Translations under genes and position numbers: made by a program
In this document: positions 34,304 to 43,388 of the stretch, piece after piece
How the letters are laid out: each line of letters opens with the position of its first letter
Position numbering within the stretch: position 1 is the stretch's first letter
Notes under the pieces: generated by a model
Told to the model about the DNA's origin: nothing
Databases searched by the model: none
Seen by the model: the letters and a program-made list of their open reading frames with translations, nothing else
Assembly (NCBI GenBank): GCA_020722565.1
Contig: DYKO01000002.1
Coordinates: forward strand, 84,725 to 148,724
DNA length: 64,000 bases
Reading direction: 5' to 3'
Source: Rikenella microfusus
GTDB taxonomy: Bacteria; Bacteroidota; Bacteroidia; Bacteroidales; Tenuifilaceae

Positions 34304-36091
34304 TTAATTTTTTTTAGGCGGCTTTCGGTTCGGAAGCCGCTTTTTTTGTTTAGTTTTTTTGTGGGTAATGGAGTCTCCTTTATACCAAAAAAAGTAACTT
34401 TGTTGCTTACGTTTCTCCTCTATACTCCTGGCAACATAAACCTCCTCGCCAGTATAGGGATTGATACCGGTATAGTATATGGTTGATGCCAGTGTCATTG
34501 GGGTTGGGGTAAAATCCTGAACCTGTTCAAGTTTAAAGTTTAGCTTACGGGTTTCTTCAACCAGCTGCCGCATCTCCTTTTCAGTGGTTCCCGGATGACT
34601 GGAAATGAAATAGGGAATTAGCTGTTGCTTTAAACCATATTTCTCATTTAACTGGTCAAACCAAGCCTTTAGCTTTATAAATAGTTCAAATGAGGGTTTC
34701 CTCATTATTTTTAGCACCCTTTCGGATGTATGCTCTGGTGCAACTTTTAATCGTCCCGATACGTGAAAATGGATTAGGTTCTCAAAGTACTCTTTTTCTG
34801 GTTTGCTATCCCTATCAAGAAACAGATCGTAGCGTATTCCACTACCTATAGTGGCTTTTTTGATACCCTTTGCTTCTCTTACCTTTTTGTATAATTGATT
34901 TAGCTGCTCGTGACTCGAATTCAAGTTTTTACAAATATTTGGGTATATGCACGAATGACGCTTGCACTTTTCACAAATACTTGGGTTTTTGGGTGTCATG
35001 CCATACATATTAGCCGATGGCCCTCCCAAATCACTTATGTATCCGTTAAATTCTGGCATCGCTTTAATTTGCTTAATTTCATTTAATATCGATTTTTCAG
35101 AACGTGACGATATAAAACGACCCTGATGGGCAGAAATGGTACAAAAACTACAGGCACCAAAGCAACCACGATGGATGTTTACAGATAATTTTATCATTTC
35201 CCATGCAGATATGGGTTTCCCTTTGTAGCGGGGATGGGGTAATCGGGTATAGGGAAGGTCGTACCATTTATCAATTTCTTCAGCTAGGGTAGGGCTATAG
35301 GGTGGATTAACAACTATGCACCTTTCACCGTAGGGTTCTATCAGTATCTTGTTGCTGTTGATTCGGTTCGATTCCTCCTCGATAACCCTAAAGTTCGCTG
35401 CAAACTTATATTTATCCGATTTGCACTCTTCGAACGAGTGAAGGATTATGGAATTTTGACTTCTTTTATACTTTCCAATATTATCGTCGATGAATGCAAC
35501 TTGCTTAATGCTCCTCAATGATTCTATTGTTTTCCCTTGATCAATATTTTTGGCAATCTCCAGTATGGGGCGTTCTCCCATACCGTAAACAAGTACATCG
35601 GCAAGGGAATCAATAAGTATGCTTGGCATTAGTCTATCGGACCAGTAATCGTAATGGGTAAACCTACGTAGCGAAGCCTCTACACCTCCAATTATAATAG
35701 GAATATTAGTAAATAATTTTTTAAGAATATTTGAGTAGATAATTGTTGCATAATCAGGTCTAAATCCCGCTTTGCCTTCAGGGGTATAAGCATCATCATG
35801 CCGCAAACGTTTGGCTGCAGTGTAATGATTAACCATGGAGTCCATGTTTCCTGCCGTAACCGCAAAAAATAATCGGGGTTCCCCTAATTTTTTAAAGTCG
35901 CGTAAATCATCGCGCCAATTTGGCTGTGGAACAATAGCAACTTTGTAACCTTCACCCTCAAGAACTCTGCCAATTACCGCTGCACCAAACGCAGGATGGT
36001 CAACATAGGCATCTCCAGTAAATAGAATTACATCGGCTTGTTCCCATCCCAGAGCCTTCATTTCCTTAACCGATGTTGGCAAAAACGTCAT
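34304..36091 (-). CDS. YgiQ family radical SAM protein
   Basis: 595 residues. N-terminal cobalamin-binding-like domain (about 15-190) and a radical SAM core with the cluster motif C310-x3-C314-x2-C317 (RGCFGACSFC). Two further cysteine groups, CEKCKRHSC near 370-380, may hold another cluster or zinc. The family function is unknown. The last 13 codons run through a terminator hairpin of the convergent V-ATPase operon. The gene follows QueA with a four-base overlap, so the two are co-transcribed, hinting at tRNA or modification chemistry. Confidence 0.93.
   Translation of the reverse strand: MTFLPTSVKEMKALGWEQADVILFTGDAYVDHPAFGAAVIGRVLEGEGYKVAIVPQPNWRDDLRDFKKLGEPRLFFAVTAGNMDSMVNHYTAAKRLRHDDAYTPEGKAGFRPDYATIIYSNILKKLFTNIPIIIGGVEASLRRFTHYDYWSDRLMPSILIDSLADVLVYGMGERPILEIAKNIDQGKTIESLRSIKQVAFIDDNIGKYKRSQNSIILHSFEECKSDKYKFAANFRVIEEESNRINSNKILIEPYGERCIVVNPPYSPTLAEEIDKWYDLPYTRLPHPRYKGKPISAWEMIKLSVNIHRGCFGACSFCTISAHQGRFISSRSEKSILNEIKQIKAMPEFNGYISDLGGPSANMYGMTPKNPSICEKCKRHSCIYPNICKNLNSSHEQLNQLYKKVREAKGIKKATIGSGIRYDLFLDRDSKPEKEYFENLIHFHVSGRLKVAPEHTSERVLKIMRKPSFELFIKLKAWFDQLNEKYGLKQQLIPYFISSHPGTTEKEMRQLVEETRKLNFKLEQVQDFTPTPMTLASTIYYTGINPYTGEEVYVARSIEEKRKQQSYFFWYKGDSITHKKTKQKKRLPNRKPPKKN
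34317..34347 (+). terminator. Terminator of the V-ATPase operon, inside the YgiQ coding end
   Basis: GGCGGCTT (34317-34324) pairs with AAGCCGC(C) (34333-34340), followed by seven Ts. It starts 24 bases after the subunit K stop and also encodes the basic C-terminus (PNRKPP) of the minus-strand YgiQ protein. Confidence 0.88.
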
Positions 36092-37311
36092 TTTATCGGT
36101 TTTACTCGATTAATATACAGTAAGTTGCTATCGCCATAGCTTAAAAACCGAAAATCCTTTTCCAGCGCATGCTGATAAATCTTTTTCCAGTCATCACCAA
36201 CCGCTGCAGCAACAAGCAAAAGAAGGGTAGATCGAGGTTGATGAAAATTTGTAATTAATATATCGGCGGTTTTAATTTCATATCCGGGTACTATAATTAT
36301 TTGTGTGGTAGCCGACAATGTTTCAATTCCCAATTCTTTCAAGTATTTCAAAAGAGCCTTATAAGCTATTTTCGGGGGTATGTCAGCATCAATTTCGTAG
36401 GGTTCCCACTGCGAAATAAAAAAACTTGAATTTAGTTTCCCCGTAATGGCCTTAACTCCCAACCAATAAATTGATTCCAATGTCCTTAATGTTGTTGTGC
36501 CCACGCATGCAAGCTCATGTTCATTCGTAATTAGTTTTTCTAAAAACTTTTGCTCAACAAAAAAATGCTCAGTATGCATCTCGTGTTCCTCAAGGGTATC
36601 GGAACTAACAGGTTTAAATGTTCCTGCTCCAACGTGAAGGGTTATGTAGTTGGGTACAATTTCCTTTAGTTTTAAATCTGCAAAAACTTTATCGGTAAAG
36701 TGCAAACCTGCGGTGGGGGCGGCAACCGAACCCGCAGGATCAGCGTAAATGGTTTGGTACCGCGTGCTATCTATTTCTTCGCTGTCGCGATTCAGATATG
36801 GCGGAATGGGGATTTTACCACACTGCTCTATTACCTCTGAAAAAAACATGCTTTTACAATCCCAACTAAATTCAATGCTGAGCCCTTCTGTAAGCATCCC
36901 AATTTTTTTTGCAGTTAAGCGACAATTGCTATTGCCAATCATCATTTCTAAATCTCCGTGTTTCCATCGCTTCAAGTTACCAACTATGCACTTCCAAATT
37001 ACTTTGGTGGTCGATGTAAACGATAGTGCATAATCCGCTGGATTTATGGGTTCTATCAAAAATATCTCAATCACTGCTCCAGTATTTTTTTTGAATTTAA
37101 GCCTTGCCCTTACTACGCGTGTATTGTTTAGTACCAGCATGCTGTTTTGTGGTAAATATTGGGAGACTCCTTGAAATTTATCTGTTTTAATCTTTCCACT
37201 TTTATATACAAGTACTTTTGACTGATCCCGCTCGTCTAGCGGGTGTTTGGCTATTCTACTTTCGGGCAATTCGTAGCTGTAATCGCTTATTCTAATTCTT
37301 TTAACCTGCAT
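36088..37311 (-). CDS. queA: S-adenosylmethionine:tRNA ribosyltransferase-isomerase (QueA type)
   Basis: 407 residues. Transfers the ribosyl part of SAM to 7-aminomethyl-7-deazaguanine in tRNA during queuosine formation. Family motifs: SYELPESRIAKHPLDERDQSK (start), PTAGLHFT (about residue 205), THVGAGTF-like LHVGAGTFKPV and NFHQPRSTLLLLVAA. It is about 50 residues longer than typical QueA (about 350), as seen in a second, less studied QueA-type group of Bacteroidota, so the substrate is not certain. A -7 element lies upstream. Confidence 0.87.
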   Translation of the reverse strand: MQVKRIRISDYSYELPESRIAKHPLDERDQSKVLVYKSGKIKTDKFQGVSQYLPQNSMLVLNNTRVVRARLKFKKNTGAVIEIFLIEPINPADYALSFTSTTKVIWKCIVGNLKRWKHGDLEMMIGNSNCRLTAKKIGMLTEGLSIEFSWDCKSMFFSEVIEQCGKIPIPPYLNRDSEEIDSTRYQTIYADPAGSVAAPTAGLHFTDKVFADLKLKEIVPNYITLHVGAGTFKPVSSDTLEEHEMHTEHFFVEQKFLEKLITNEHELACVGTTTLRTLESIYWLGVKAITGKLNSSFFISQWEPYEIDADIPPKIAYKALLKYLKELGIETLSATTQIIIVPGYEIKTADILITNFHQPRSTLLLLVAAAVGDDWKKIYQHALEKDFRFLSYGDSNLLYINRVKPIK

Positions 37312-37342
37312 GCTTTATTCTCCATACATTTGGGCATGGCTG

Positions 37343-37350
37343 CAAAATTA
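37343..37350 (-). promoter_or_regulatory. -7 promoter element of the queA-ygiQ unit (TAATTTTG)
   Basis: Exact TAnnTTTG on the minus strand, 31 bases upstream of the queA-type ATG. No -33 at a regular distance. Confidence 0.5.
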
Positions 37351-37533
37351 ACTAATTTCGCAAACTATTTGTTTGAATACTTTTTTGAAAATCAATTGAA
37401 ATGAATTTCCCTGATAGTTCTTACTAAATAAAAGTTGTTATTAATATTTTAGGCCTTAATTAAAATAGTGATAATCGCATACGACAAAATTGCTGTTTTG
37501 CGATAATTAGTTTAAAAATAATATTTTATTCCG

Positions 37534-38589
37534 ATGAAGTTAAGTATTGGTTGTAGGGTTCGTTTCCTCAACGAAGTGGGAGGAGGACAGGTTGTAAAGT
37601 TTATAGACAAACGGATGGCGCTCGTTAAAACTGATGATGGTTTCGAAATTCCAACTTTGATTTCTGAATTGGTTGTGGTGGAACCATCCTCCGAGCAATC
37701 CTTAGTTGGGCAATGTAAAAAAATCGATGAGGATGAACCCTTTCACTCAAGTTCACAAAAAACAAAGAGTTTTAAAGAGGAAATAGATATTACTATACAT
37801 GAAAAGGAGGGTGATGAACTTTCATTACATCTGGCTTTTGTCCCCGAAAACATCCAAGCCCTTGGCAATACATCATACGATTTTTATTTGATAAACGACA
37901 GTACCTATAAGATTTTCTATGTAATTTCTAGAGTTGAAAATGAATTGCACAATCCTATTGCTTCAAGCTTGCTGCTTGCCGATACTAAGATTTTGATAAA
38001 ACAATTCAATGCCGAAGAAATAAACCAAATGATTTGCCTAAATATTCAGGCAATATATCATAAAGGAATACCCTACAAGCCCTATCAACCCGAGTTTTAT
38101 GATATCGAAATCAATCCCATTAAATTACAAAAAAGGGGAAATTTTACACCCAACGATTTTTTTGATTCAGATGCATATATCATTTCAATAGCTAGTACGC
38201 TTAGAGAGGCTATGGTAATGCACCTAACCGATAGGGTTATTGCTCAAGCCATCAGGGAAAAGGGAAAGCCAACTAAATTGATGCCTTTTAAGCCCGCTGA
38301 ATCCGAAATGGAAGAGGTTGATCTTCATATTCACCAGCTAATCAACGATTGGCAGGGGTTAACTCCCAGTGAAATTTTAAAAATACAACTTGCTCGGTTT
38401 GAAACAGCGATTGAGGGAGGAATTAAAAGTAAGCATACTAAACGAATGGTTTTTATCCACGGAGTAGGCAATGGTAAATTAAAGTATGAGATCCAAAAAA
38501 TACTGAATTCAAGGTATCCAAGGCTCCGGTATCAAGATGCATCTTTTAAAGAGTATGGTTTTGGTGCAACCTTGGTGTTCATAAAATAG
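37534..38589 (+). CDS. DUF2027 and Smr domain protein
   Basis: 351 residues. An N-terminal DUF2027 region (about 1-55; SIGCRVRFLNEVGGGQVVKF, a small beta domain as in MutS2-associated proteins), a central beta-rich domain (about 85-230) and a C-terminal Smr domain (about 268-351) with DLHIHQL and the catalytic-loop HGVGNGKL. Smr domains nick or bind nucleic acid, for example on collided ribosomes; here the specific target is not known. No ATPase core, so it is not MutS2 itself. It precedes the RNase P RNA. Confidence 0.9.
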   Translation: MKLSIGCRVRFLNEVGGGQVVKFIDKRMALVKTDDGFEIPTLISELVVVEPSSEQSLVGQCKKIDEDEPFHSSSQKTKSFKEEIDITIHEKEGDELSLHLAFVPENIQALGNTSYDFYLINDSTYKIFYVISRVENELHNPIASSLLLADTKILIKQFNAEEINQMICLNIQAIYHKGIPYKPYQPEFYDIEINPIKLQKRGNFTPNDFFDSDAYIISIASTLREAMVMHLTDRVIAQAIREKGKPTKLMPFKPAESEMEEVDLHIHQLINDWQGLTPSEILKIQLARFETAIEGGIKSKHTKRMVFIHGVGNGKLKYEIQKILNSRYPRLRYQDASFKEYGFGATLVFIK

Positions 38590-38615
38590 TATAAAGAGTA
38601 GTTTATTTTAATATT

Positions 38616-38994
38616 GTAAAGTCAACCGTTCTGCCGCGCCGTGAAAGACCGGTGAGGAAAGTCCGGGCAGCACAGGGCACCATACTTCCTAACCGGAAGA
38701 TGTTCGTAAGGGCATAGAAGTACAACAGAAAATAACCGCCCCGCCAGGCGGGGTAAGGGTGAAAAGGCGAGGTAAAAGCTCACCGGATCCCATAGCGATA
38801 TGGGTTGCCGTGTACCTTATGGGCTGCAAGACCACGTATACTCCGATTTCTTTTGAAGCAGAGCGGCCCGTTCTGTTTCCGCTAATCGGATGTCGGAGGG
38901 GGTAGGTCGCTTGAGGTTATGGGTGACCATAATCCCAGATAAATGGCAGAAGCATATTTATATGCACTGAACCCGGCTTATAGGTTGGCTTTAC
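38616..38994 (+). ncRNA. rnpB: RNase P RNA, bacterial class A
   Basis: The catalytic RNA that trims tRNA 5' ends. P1 is formed by GTAAAGTCAACC (38616-38627) and GGTTGGCTTTAC (38983-38994). The universal core GAGGAAAGTCCGGGC follows near 38655-38669, then CACAGGGCACC, the ACAGAAAATAACCGCC element near 38731-38745, and the conserved AGACCA and ACCCGGCTTATAGG segments. A run of Ts starts directly after P1, so P1 also serves as terminator. The size, about 379 bases, is normal. Confidence 0.97.
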
Positions 38995-39000
38995 TTTTTT

Positions 39001-39891
39001 TAATAGCCATTCGGATTTAATTATGTTAAATTTATCATACCATACCATAGCTATTGTTAGTAATTTAAATTGCAAAAAAATTTAATCAAATAAGCATAAA
39101 AATAACATATGTAACGTTATTATAATTCAATCGCCCGAAATATTTACACTTGACAATCGAAATAATCGCAGCCATTGCATCTTTGACAACCAAAATATCA
39201 ACTGATCTCATTTATAAAAAATGATATATCATTCATATATTAACAAATATTTTATATAACTTTATATCAATATTTTATAATGTTCATTTATATTTAATAT
39301 TCAATATAATCATCAATTAGTCTGATGTCTTGGGGTAAAGTTAAGTTAAATAGTTGCTCATATAATTGTTTTCCAGTATATTATTCTAATTATTTTAAGT
39401 AAAATTTCACATACAGCACAATAATCGGGACAGCTTTACCGAATGATTGCTAATTTCGGCTTTATCAATATAATTCAAGTTGCTTTTTAGCAAAGCAAAC
39501 TAAGCGGTCCTGGCACGTGAACGCATAAAACACTTTAACCTATGTTATCCGGTTATGGGCAAAAATTGATTCAATTGCTTGCTGCTTTTCTTTGCTCCCA
39601 TTAAAACCAATGCCTTACGTTAGCTATTGATACAAGAGTTTAGGGTTACGATAATATTTAATAGGAAAAGGTAAAGCAGTATGGGCTAATGATTCTTTGA
39701 AGTGTTAAAAGGGTTTTCAGCATTGATCTTGTAATCCATATTATAGGTAATGCCTATTGGGAATAAAAATAATTCTAAAGAATTGCTGCTTTATTAGCAG
39801 CAAGGAATCAAACATCGCTCACGATACACATGTAAATCATTCGGAATAAAATAAAGTTACACTTGTTAATTTAATTTCGAATAATTTTGTT
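39001..39891. other. AT-rich stretch without recognised genes
   Basis: About 890 bases after rnpB with no plausible coding frame on either strand. Visible structures are the palindrome ATGATATATCAT (39220-39231) and a perfect hairpin TTGCTGCT/AGCAGCAA with a five-base loop (39783-39803). The composition in 39210-39300 is extremely AT-rich. It may contain an unrecognised small RNA or a decayed gene; I see no positive evidence for either. Confidence 0.6.
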
Positions 39892-39899
39892 TACATTTG
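39892..39899 (+). promoter_or_regulatory. -7 promoter element of the XRE gene (TACATTTG)
   Basis: Exact TAnnTTTG ending 16 bases before the ATG at 39916. Confidence 0.55.
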
Positions 39900-39915
39900 T
39901 ATTAAACAAAGGATT

Positions 39916-40317
39916 ATGATTGCTGAGCGTCTCGAAAAATTAATGCAGTCCGAAAACCTAAATGCAGCTAAAATGGCTGATCTGATTGATGTTCAACCCA
40001 GTGCCATTTCTCATATTCTCTCAGGCCGAAATAAGCCTAGCTTTGATTTTATAGATAGAATCGCATCAAAATTTCCACGATTAAGCATTGAATGGCTCAT
40101 AACGGGCAAAGGAAACATGTATAAAACGCTCGTTCAGCGTTCTATCTTTGATGATAGTTCTGAAGCAATTACGCCTCATCATGAAAACATCCCTGTTCAA
40201 AATAATCTTGACGATAAAAATAAAATTACAAATGTAATCAAAAAGAATTCGGCCTTTGTCACTAAAATTGTTGTTTTTTATTCGGATAATACCTTTGATA
40301 TTTACGTTCCCAAGTAA
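39916..40317 (+). CDS. XRE-family helix-turn-helix regulator
   Basis: 133 residues. A cro/cI-type HTH covers about residues 4-65 (AAKMADLIDVQPSAISHILSGRNKPS), followed by a polar linker and a short C-terminal tail with a beta-like stretch (FVTKIVVFYSDNTFDIYVPK). This layout is common in Bacteroidota chromosomes. Targets are unknown. It lies 34 bases before pyrD, with a possible separate promoter between. Confidence 0.92.
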   Translation: MIAERLEKLMQSENLNAAKMADLIDVQPSAISHILSGRNKPSFDFIDRIASKFPRLSIEWLITGKGNMYKTLVQRSIFDDSSEAITPHHENIPVQNNLDDKNKITNVIKKNSAFVTKIVVFYSDNTFDIYVPK

Positions 40318-40335
40318 TTTTTAAGACACTTTTTG

Positions 40336-40343
40336 TAGATTTG
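40336..40343 (+). promoter_or_regulatory. Possible -7 element directly before pyrD (TAGATTTG)
   Basis: Exact TAnnTTTG only eight bases before the pyrD ATG. If used, the mRNA would be leaderless or nearly so. Confidence 0.4.
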
Positions 40344-40351
40344 CAAAAAAA

Positions 40352-41398
40352 ATGCTTTACAAAAAGTTAGTTCGTCCTATATTTTTTCTTCTAAATCCTG
40401 AATTTGCTCATAAATTCGTTGTAACAGTTATCGATCTGTTCTTTTTATTACCCTTTGTCAGGAGTTTAGTTAACAGAATATTTTCGGTTCACCACAAATC
40501 GCTTGAAAGGGAATTACTTGGTCTTAAATTTGCTAATCCAATAGGCTTGGCTGCGGGTTTCGATAAGAATGCCGATCACTACAACAATTTGGCTGCATTT
40601 GGGTTTTCATTTATTGAGGTTGGAACCGTAACGCCCAAACCACAACCAGGAAATCCCAAACCTCGTTTATTCCGATTAGTGTCTGACCACGCATTAATAA
40701 ACCGCATGGGATTTAATAATAAGGGCGTTAATTATGTTAAATTAAGATTGCTCAATCGAAGAAACCCGAATTTGATAATTGGGGGAAATATTGGAAAAAA
40801 TACTTTAACTCCCAATGAAAAAGCTGTTGACGATTACCTATTTGCTTTCAACGTTTTGTATCCCTATGTCGATTACCTTGTTGTTAATGTAAGCTGCCCA
40901 AATGTTAAAGACCTAAGGCTGCTTCAGGAGCTCAATAGCCTTGAGGGTATTCTGTCTACTCTAAAATCGGCAAGAAGTAACTTTAATATTTACAAACCCA
41001 TTTTACTTAAGCTATCTCCTGATCTATCAAATGATCAACTTATAGCAACCGTTGATGTAGCTGAAAGATATGAAATAGATGGATATGTTGCAACAAACAC
41101 TTCAACATCAAGGATGAATCTCCTAACTCCTGGCAACCGAATAGCCAAAATTGGTAATGGCGGACTTAGCGGAAAACCAATTGCCCAACGAGCTACTGAG
41201 GTAATCCGTTTGATTCACAACCATACCCATGGCAGAAAACCTATTATAGGTGTGGGCGGTATTTTTACTCCTGAGGATGCACGTGAAAAAATCGAAGCGG
41301 GTGCATCACTCCTTCAAGTTTATACGGGCTTTATTTATGGAGGACCATTTATTGTTAAAAAAATAAATAAATATTTGGTTAACCATAGTATATATTAG
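40352..41398 (+). CDS. pyrD: Dihydroorotate dehydrogenase (quinone), class 2
   Basis: 348 residues. Oxidises dihydroorotate to orotate at the membrane face, passing electrons to quinone. The class-2 N-terminal helix extension is present (MLYKKLVRPIFFLLNPEFAH). FMN/substrate motifs are GLAAGFDKNAD, NRMGFNNKG, NVSCPNVK (catalytic Ser), ATNTSTSR, GGLSGKPI and GVGGIFTPEDA. Length is normal. The class implies a respiratory quinone pool even though the other genes suggest an anaerobe. Confidence 0.96.
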   Translation: MLYKKLVRPIFFLLNPEFAHKFVVTVIDLFFLLPFVRSLVNRIFSVHHKSLERELLGLKFANPIGLAAGFDKNADHYNNLAAFGFSFIEVGTVTPKPQPGNPKPRLFRLVSDHALINRMGFNNKGVNYVKLRLLNRRNPNLIIGGNIGKNTLTPNEKAVDDYLFAFNVLYPYVDYLVVNVSCPNVKDLRLLQELNSLEGILSTLKSARSNFNIYKPILLKLSPDLSNDQLIATVDVAERYEIDGYVATNTSTSRMNLLTPGNRIAKIGNGGLSGKPIAQRATEVIRLIHNHTHGRKPIIGVGGIFTPEDAREKIEAGASLLQVYTGFIYGGPFIVKKINKYLVNHSIY

Positions 41399-41417
41399 TT
41401 TTTTAAACTTATTAATT

Positions 41418-42038
41418 ATGACAAAAATTATTGATTGCAAAGGAAAACTATGCCCTCAACCGCTAATCGAAACCAAAAAAGCTATTAAAGCTAGCTTACC
41501 CGGCGAAATAATAACTGTAGTGGTCGATAATGCAACATCTTGTCAAAACGTAATCAATTTTTTGGAGGATAACAACATTACCTTTAATTTGCAGCAGGAT
41601 GGCCCACTGTTTAACCTAAATATTACCATTCCCAACACATTTAATGAGAATTCCAAACAGGCTGAGGAGTACTGCTCTACATTTCAACCCTTGAGGAGCT
41701 CAAAACAATATGTTGTTGTGTTAACCTCCGACACCATGGGGCTTGGTAACAACGATTTGGGAAAGATGCTCCTGAAGGGGTTCCTAAATACACTTCCCAG
41801 TCTTCCATTGCTACCACAGGAGATTATTTGCTACAATAGTGCCGTTAATCTTGCCCGAAATGGCTCCGACACCGCCCAATCGCTGCTAAAATTAAACGAA
41901 CAAGGAGTGAAAATTACTTTATGCGGAACGTGTGTTGATTTTTTTGGCATTAAAGACGAACTCGTGGTGGGCACTATCTCAAATATGCTATATATTACCG
42001 AAAGGCTTACAAGTGATATTATTGTGGTTAAACCCTGA
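41418..42038 (+). CDS. yedF: Selenium metabolism protein YedF (TusA-DsrE fusion)
   Basis: 206 residues. N-terminal TusA-like domain with the persulfide cysteine in CKGKLCPQP (C12) and a C-terminal DsrE-like domain (about 90-206; YVVVLTSDTMGLGNNDLGKMLLKGFL, LCGTCVDFFGIKDEL). Proteins of this design occur in selenium-using organisms next to selD and are thought to carry reactive Se or S. The stop overlaps the ATG of the lyase gene by one base, so the cluster is one transcript. Confidence 0.93.
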   Translation: MTKIIDCKGKLCPQPLIETKKAIKASLPGEIITVVVDNATSCQNVINFLEDNNITFNLQQDGPLFNLNITIPNTFNENSKQAEEYCSTFQPLRSSKQYVVVLTSDTMGLGNNDLGKMLLKGFLNTLPSLPLLPQEIICYNSAVNLARNGSDTAQSLLKLNEQGVKITLCGTCVDFFGIKDELVVGTISNMLYITERLTSDIIVVKP

Positions 42039-43158
42039 TGCCTAACTGTTACTTCGATAATTCCGCTACCAGTTTTCCAAAACCCCCCGAGGTTGGTTTG
42101 TTCATTTATGAGTACCTAGGCCAGGGTGGCACCTATGGTAGGGGCGCATATCCTCGAGTACTTAATGTATCGCAAAGAATTGAGGATACACGGCTGCTAC
42201 TGGCAAACCTATTGGGAACGCAAAACGATGGAAACATCGTTTTTACTAACAATGCAACTCATGCTTTAAATCTAATAATTAAAGGATTCAAGTACATTCG
42301 TAAAAGGGTTCTGGTTTCGCCACTGGAGCATAATGCGGTTTGCAGACCCCTAAAGTATCTTTCCAAAACCCATAATGTAAACTTTGATATTTTACCATAC
42401 AATCCCGATGGTTCAATAGCCACTTCAAAACTTTCATCCATTGATTTCAGCCAGTTTGACTTATGTATTGTTAATCATGTTAGTAACGTGAATGGAGTTA
42501 TACAACCCATTCATGAGTTAAAAAAAAATTTAGGAAGCTTGCCATTGCTGGTAGATGCTAGCCAGTCGGCAGGTTATGTTGATATTCAGATTGATGCATG
42601 GGGCATCGATTTTCTTGCGGGTACTGGACACAAGGGGCTTATGGGCCCTCCCGGAACGGGTTACCTGTTTGTCCGAAATCCTGAACCTATCGAACCACTA
42701 CTGCATGGTGGCACCGGCTCCCGCTCCGATAGCTTTTACATGCCTGACTTTCTTTCCGATAAACTGGAAGCCGGCACACCTAACATCTTGGGTATCTATG
42801 GGCTACAGGGCGCTCTATCTGCTAATGTTGAACAAAAGTTCTCAACATAAACTTTTAAAAATATATTAAAAGATCTTGGTTCGCTGGATGATTACTACCT
42901 CTATACCGCGTCGAATGACAATCAGCAGGCCTTCCTTTTCTCCTTAACCTCTAAAAAAACACTCCTTCAGAGCTGTCAAGGTTGCTTTACACCCAATTCG
43001 GAATAGAAACCCGAAGCGAGCTGCACTGTGCTCCTTTAGCACATAAATCATTGGGATCATTTCCGCAGGGAACGGTACGTTTTTCTCTCTCAAAATATCA
43101 TACCAACGAGGATTTAGAGTATCTTTACAATGCGTTGAAGCAACTGGCAACAAAATGA
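42038..43158 (+). pseudogene. Broken cysteine desulfurase / selenocysteine lyase
   Basis: A class V aminotransferase-fold enzyme that frees S or Se from (seleno)cysteine. The first 270 residues are intact: H98, D173 (VDASQSAG) and PLP-lysine K199 (AGTGHKG). An in-frame TAA at 42848 stops it. Reading on in the same frame gives homologous sequence up to TSK, and after the A7 tract (42953-42959) the frame must shift to reach ELSRLLYTQFGIETRSELHC. The catalytic cysteine codon is 43027-43029, so the 270-residue product lacks it. Two separate lesions, one nonsense and one homopolymer deletion. The intact length would be about 373 residues. The end overlaps the DUF3343 start. Confidence 0.9.
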
Positions 43159-43388
43159 GCGGCGATAAATCAATTTTCTTGTTTGCAAGTACCAGAATGG
43201 TGATATTAGCAGAAAAACGTGCAATTGCACTCAAAATTCCATATCAAATTATTCCCATTCCCAAGGAATTTAGTAGCGAGTGCGGTATGTGTATTGAAAG
43301 AGATAGTTCAAATATTAAAATTTTTTCATCTGATTTATACAAATTTAACATAATCCATAAAATTGTAAAAGAGAAAAACGATGAGTGA
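43155..43388 (+). CDS. DUF3343 protein (putative Se/S carrier)
   Basis: 77 residues. The family motif SSECGMCIE (about 40-48) is present. Such small proteins sit in selenium clusters with yedF and selD and are proposed to carry Se or S, though biochemical proof is lacking. ATGA overlap with the end of the lyase remnant and an eight-base overlap with selD show tight coupling. Confidence 0.88.
   Translation: MSGDKSIFLFASTRMVILAEKRAIALKIPYQIIPIPKEFSSECGMCIERDSSNIKIFSSDLYKFNIIHKIVKEKNDE

Noticed and set aside
38616-38994. tmRNA as an alternative to RNase P RNA
   Set aside because: The P1 pairing and the GAGGAAAGTCCGGGC and ACAGAAAATAACCGCC core are specific to RNase P; there is no tRNA-like end or tag frame.
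39001-39891. Search for tRNA, 6S RNA or small ORFs in the gap after rnpB
   Set aside because: No cloverleaf, no known RNA pattern and no frame with a credible start or composition could be found by eye.
42953-42959. Programmed -1 frameshift at the A7 tract
   Set aside because: The required frame change fits -1, but an in-frame TAA at 42848 already lies upstream and the codon register at the tract is not a standard slippery heptamer. Gene decay or a base-calling error is the simpler view.
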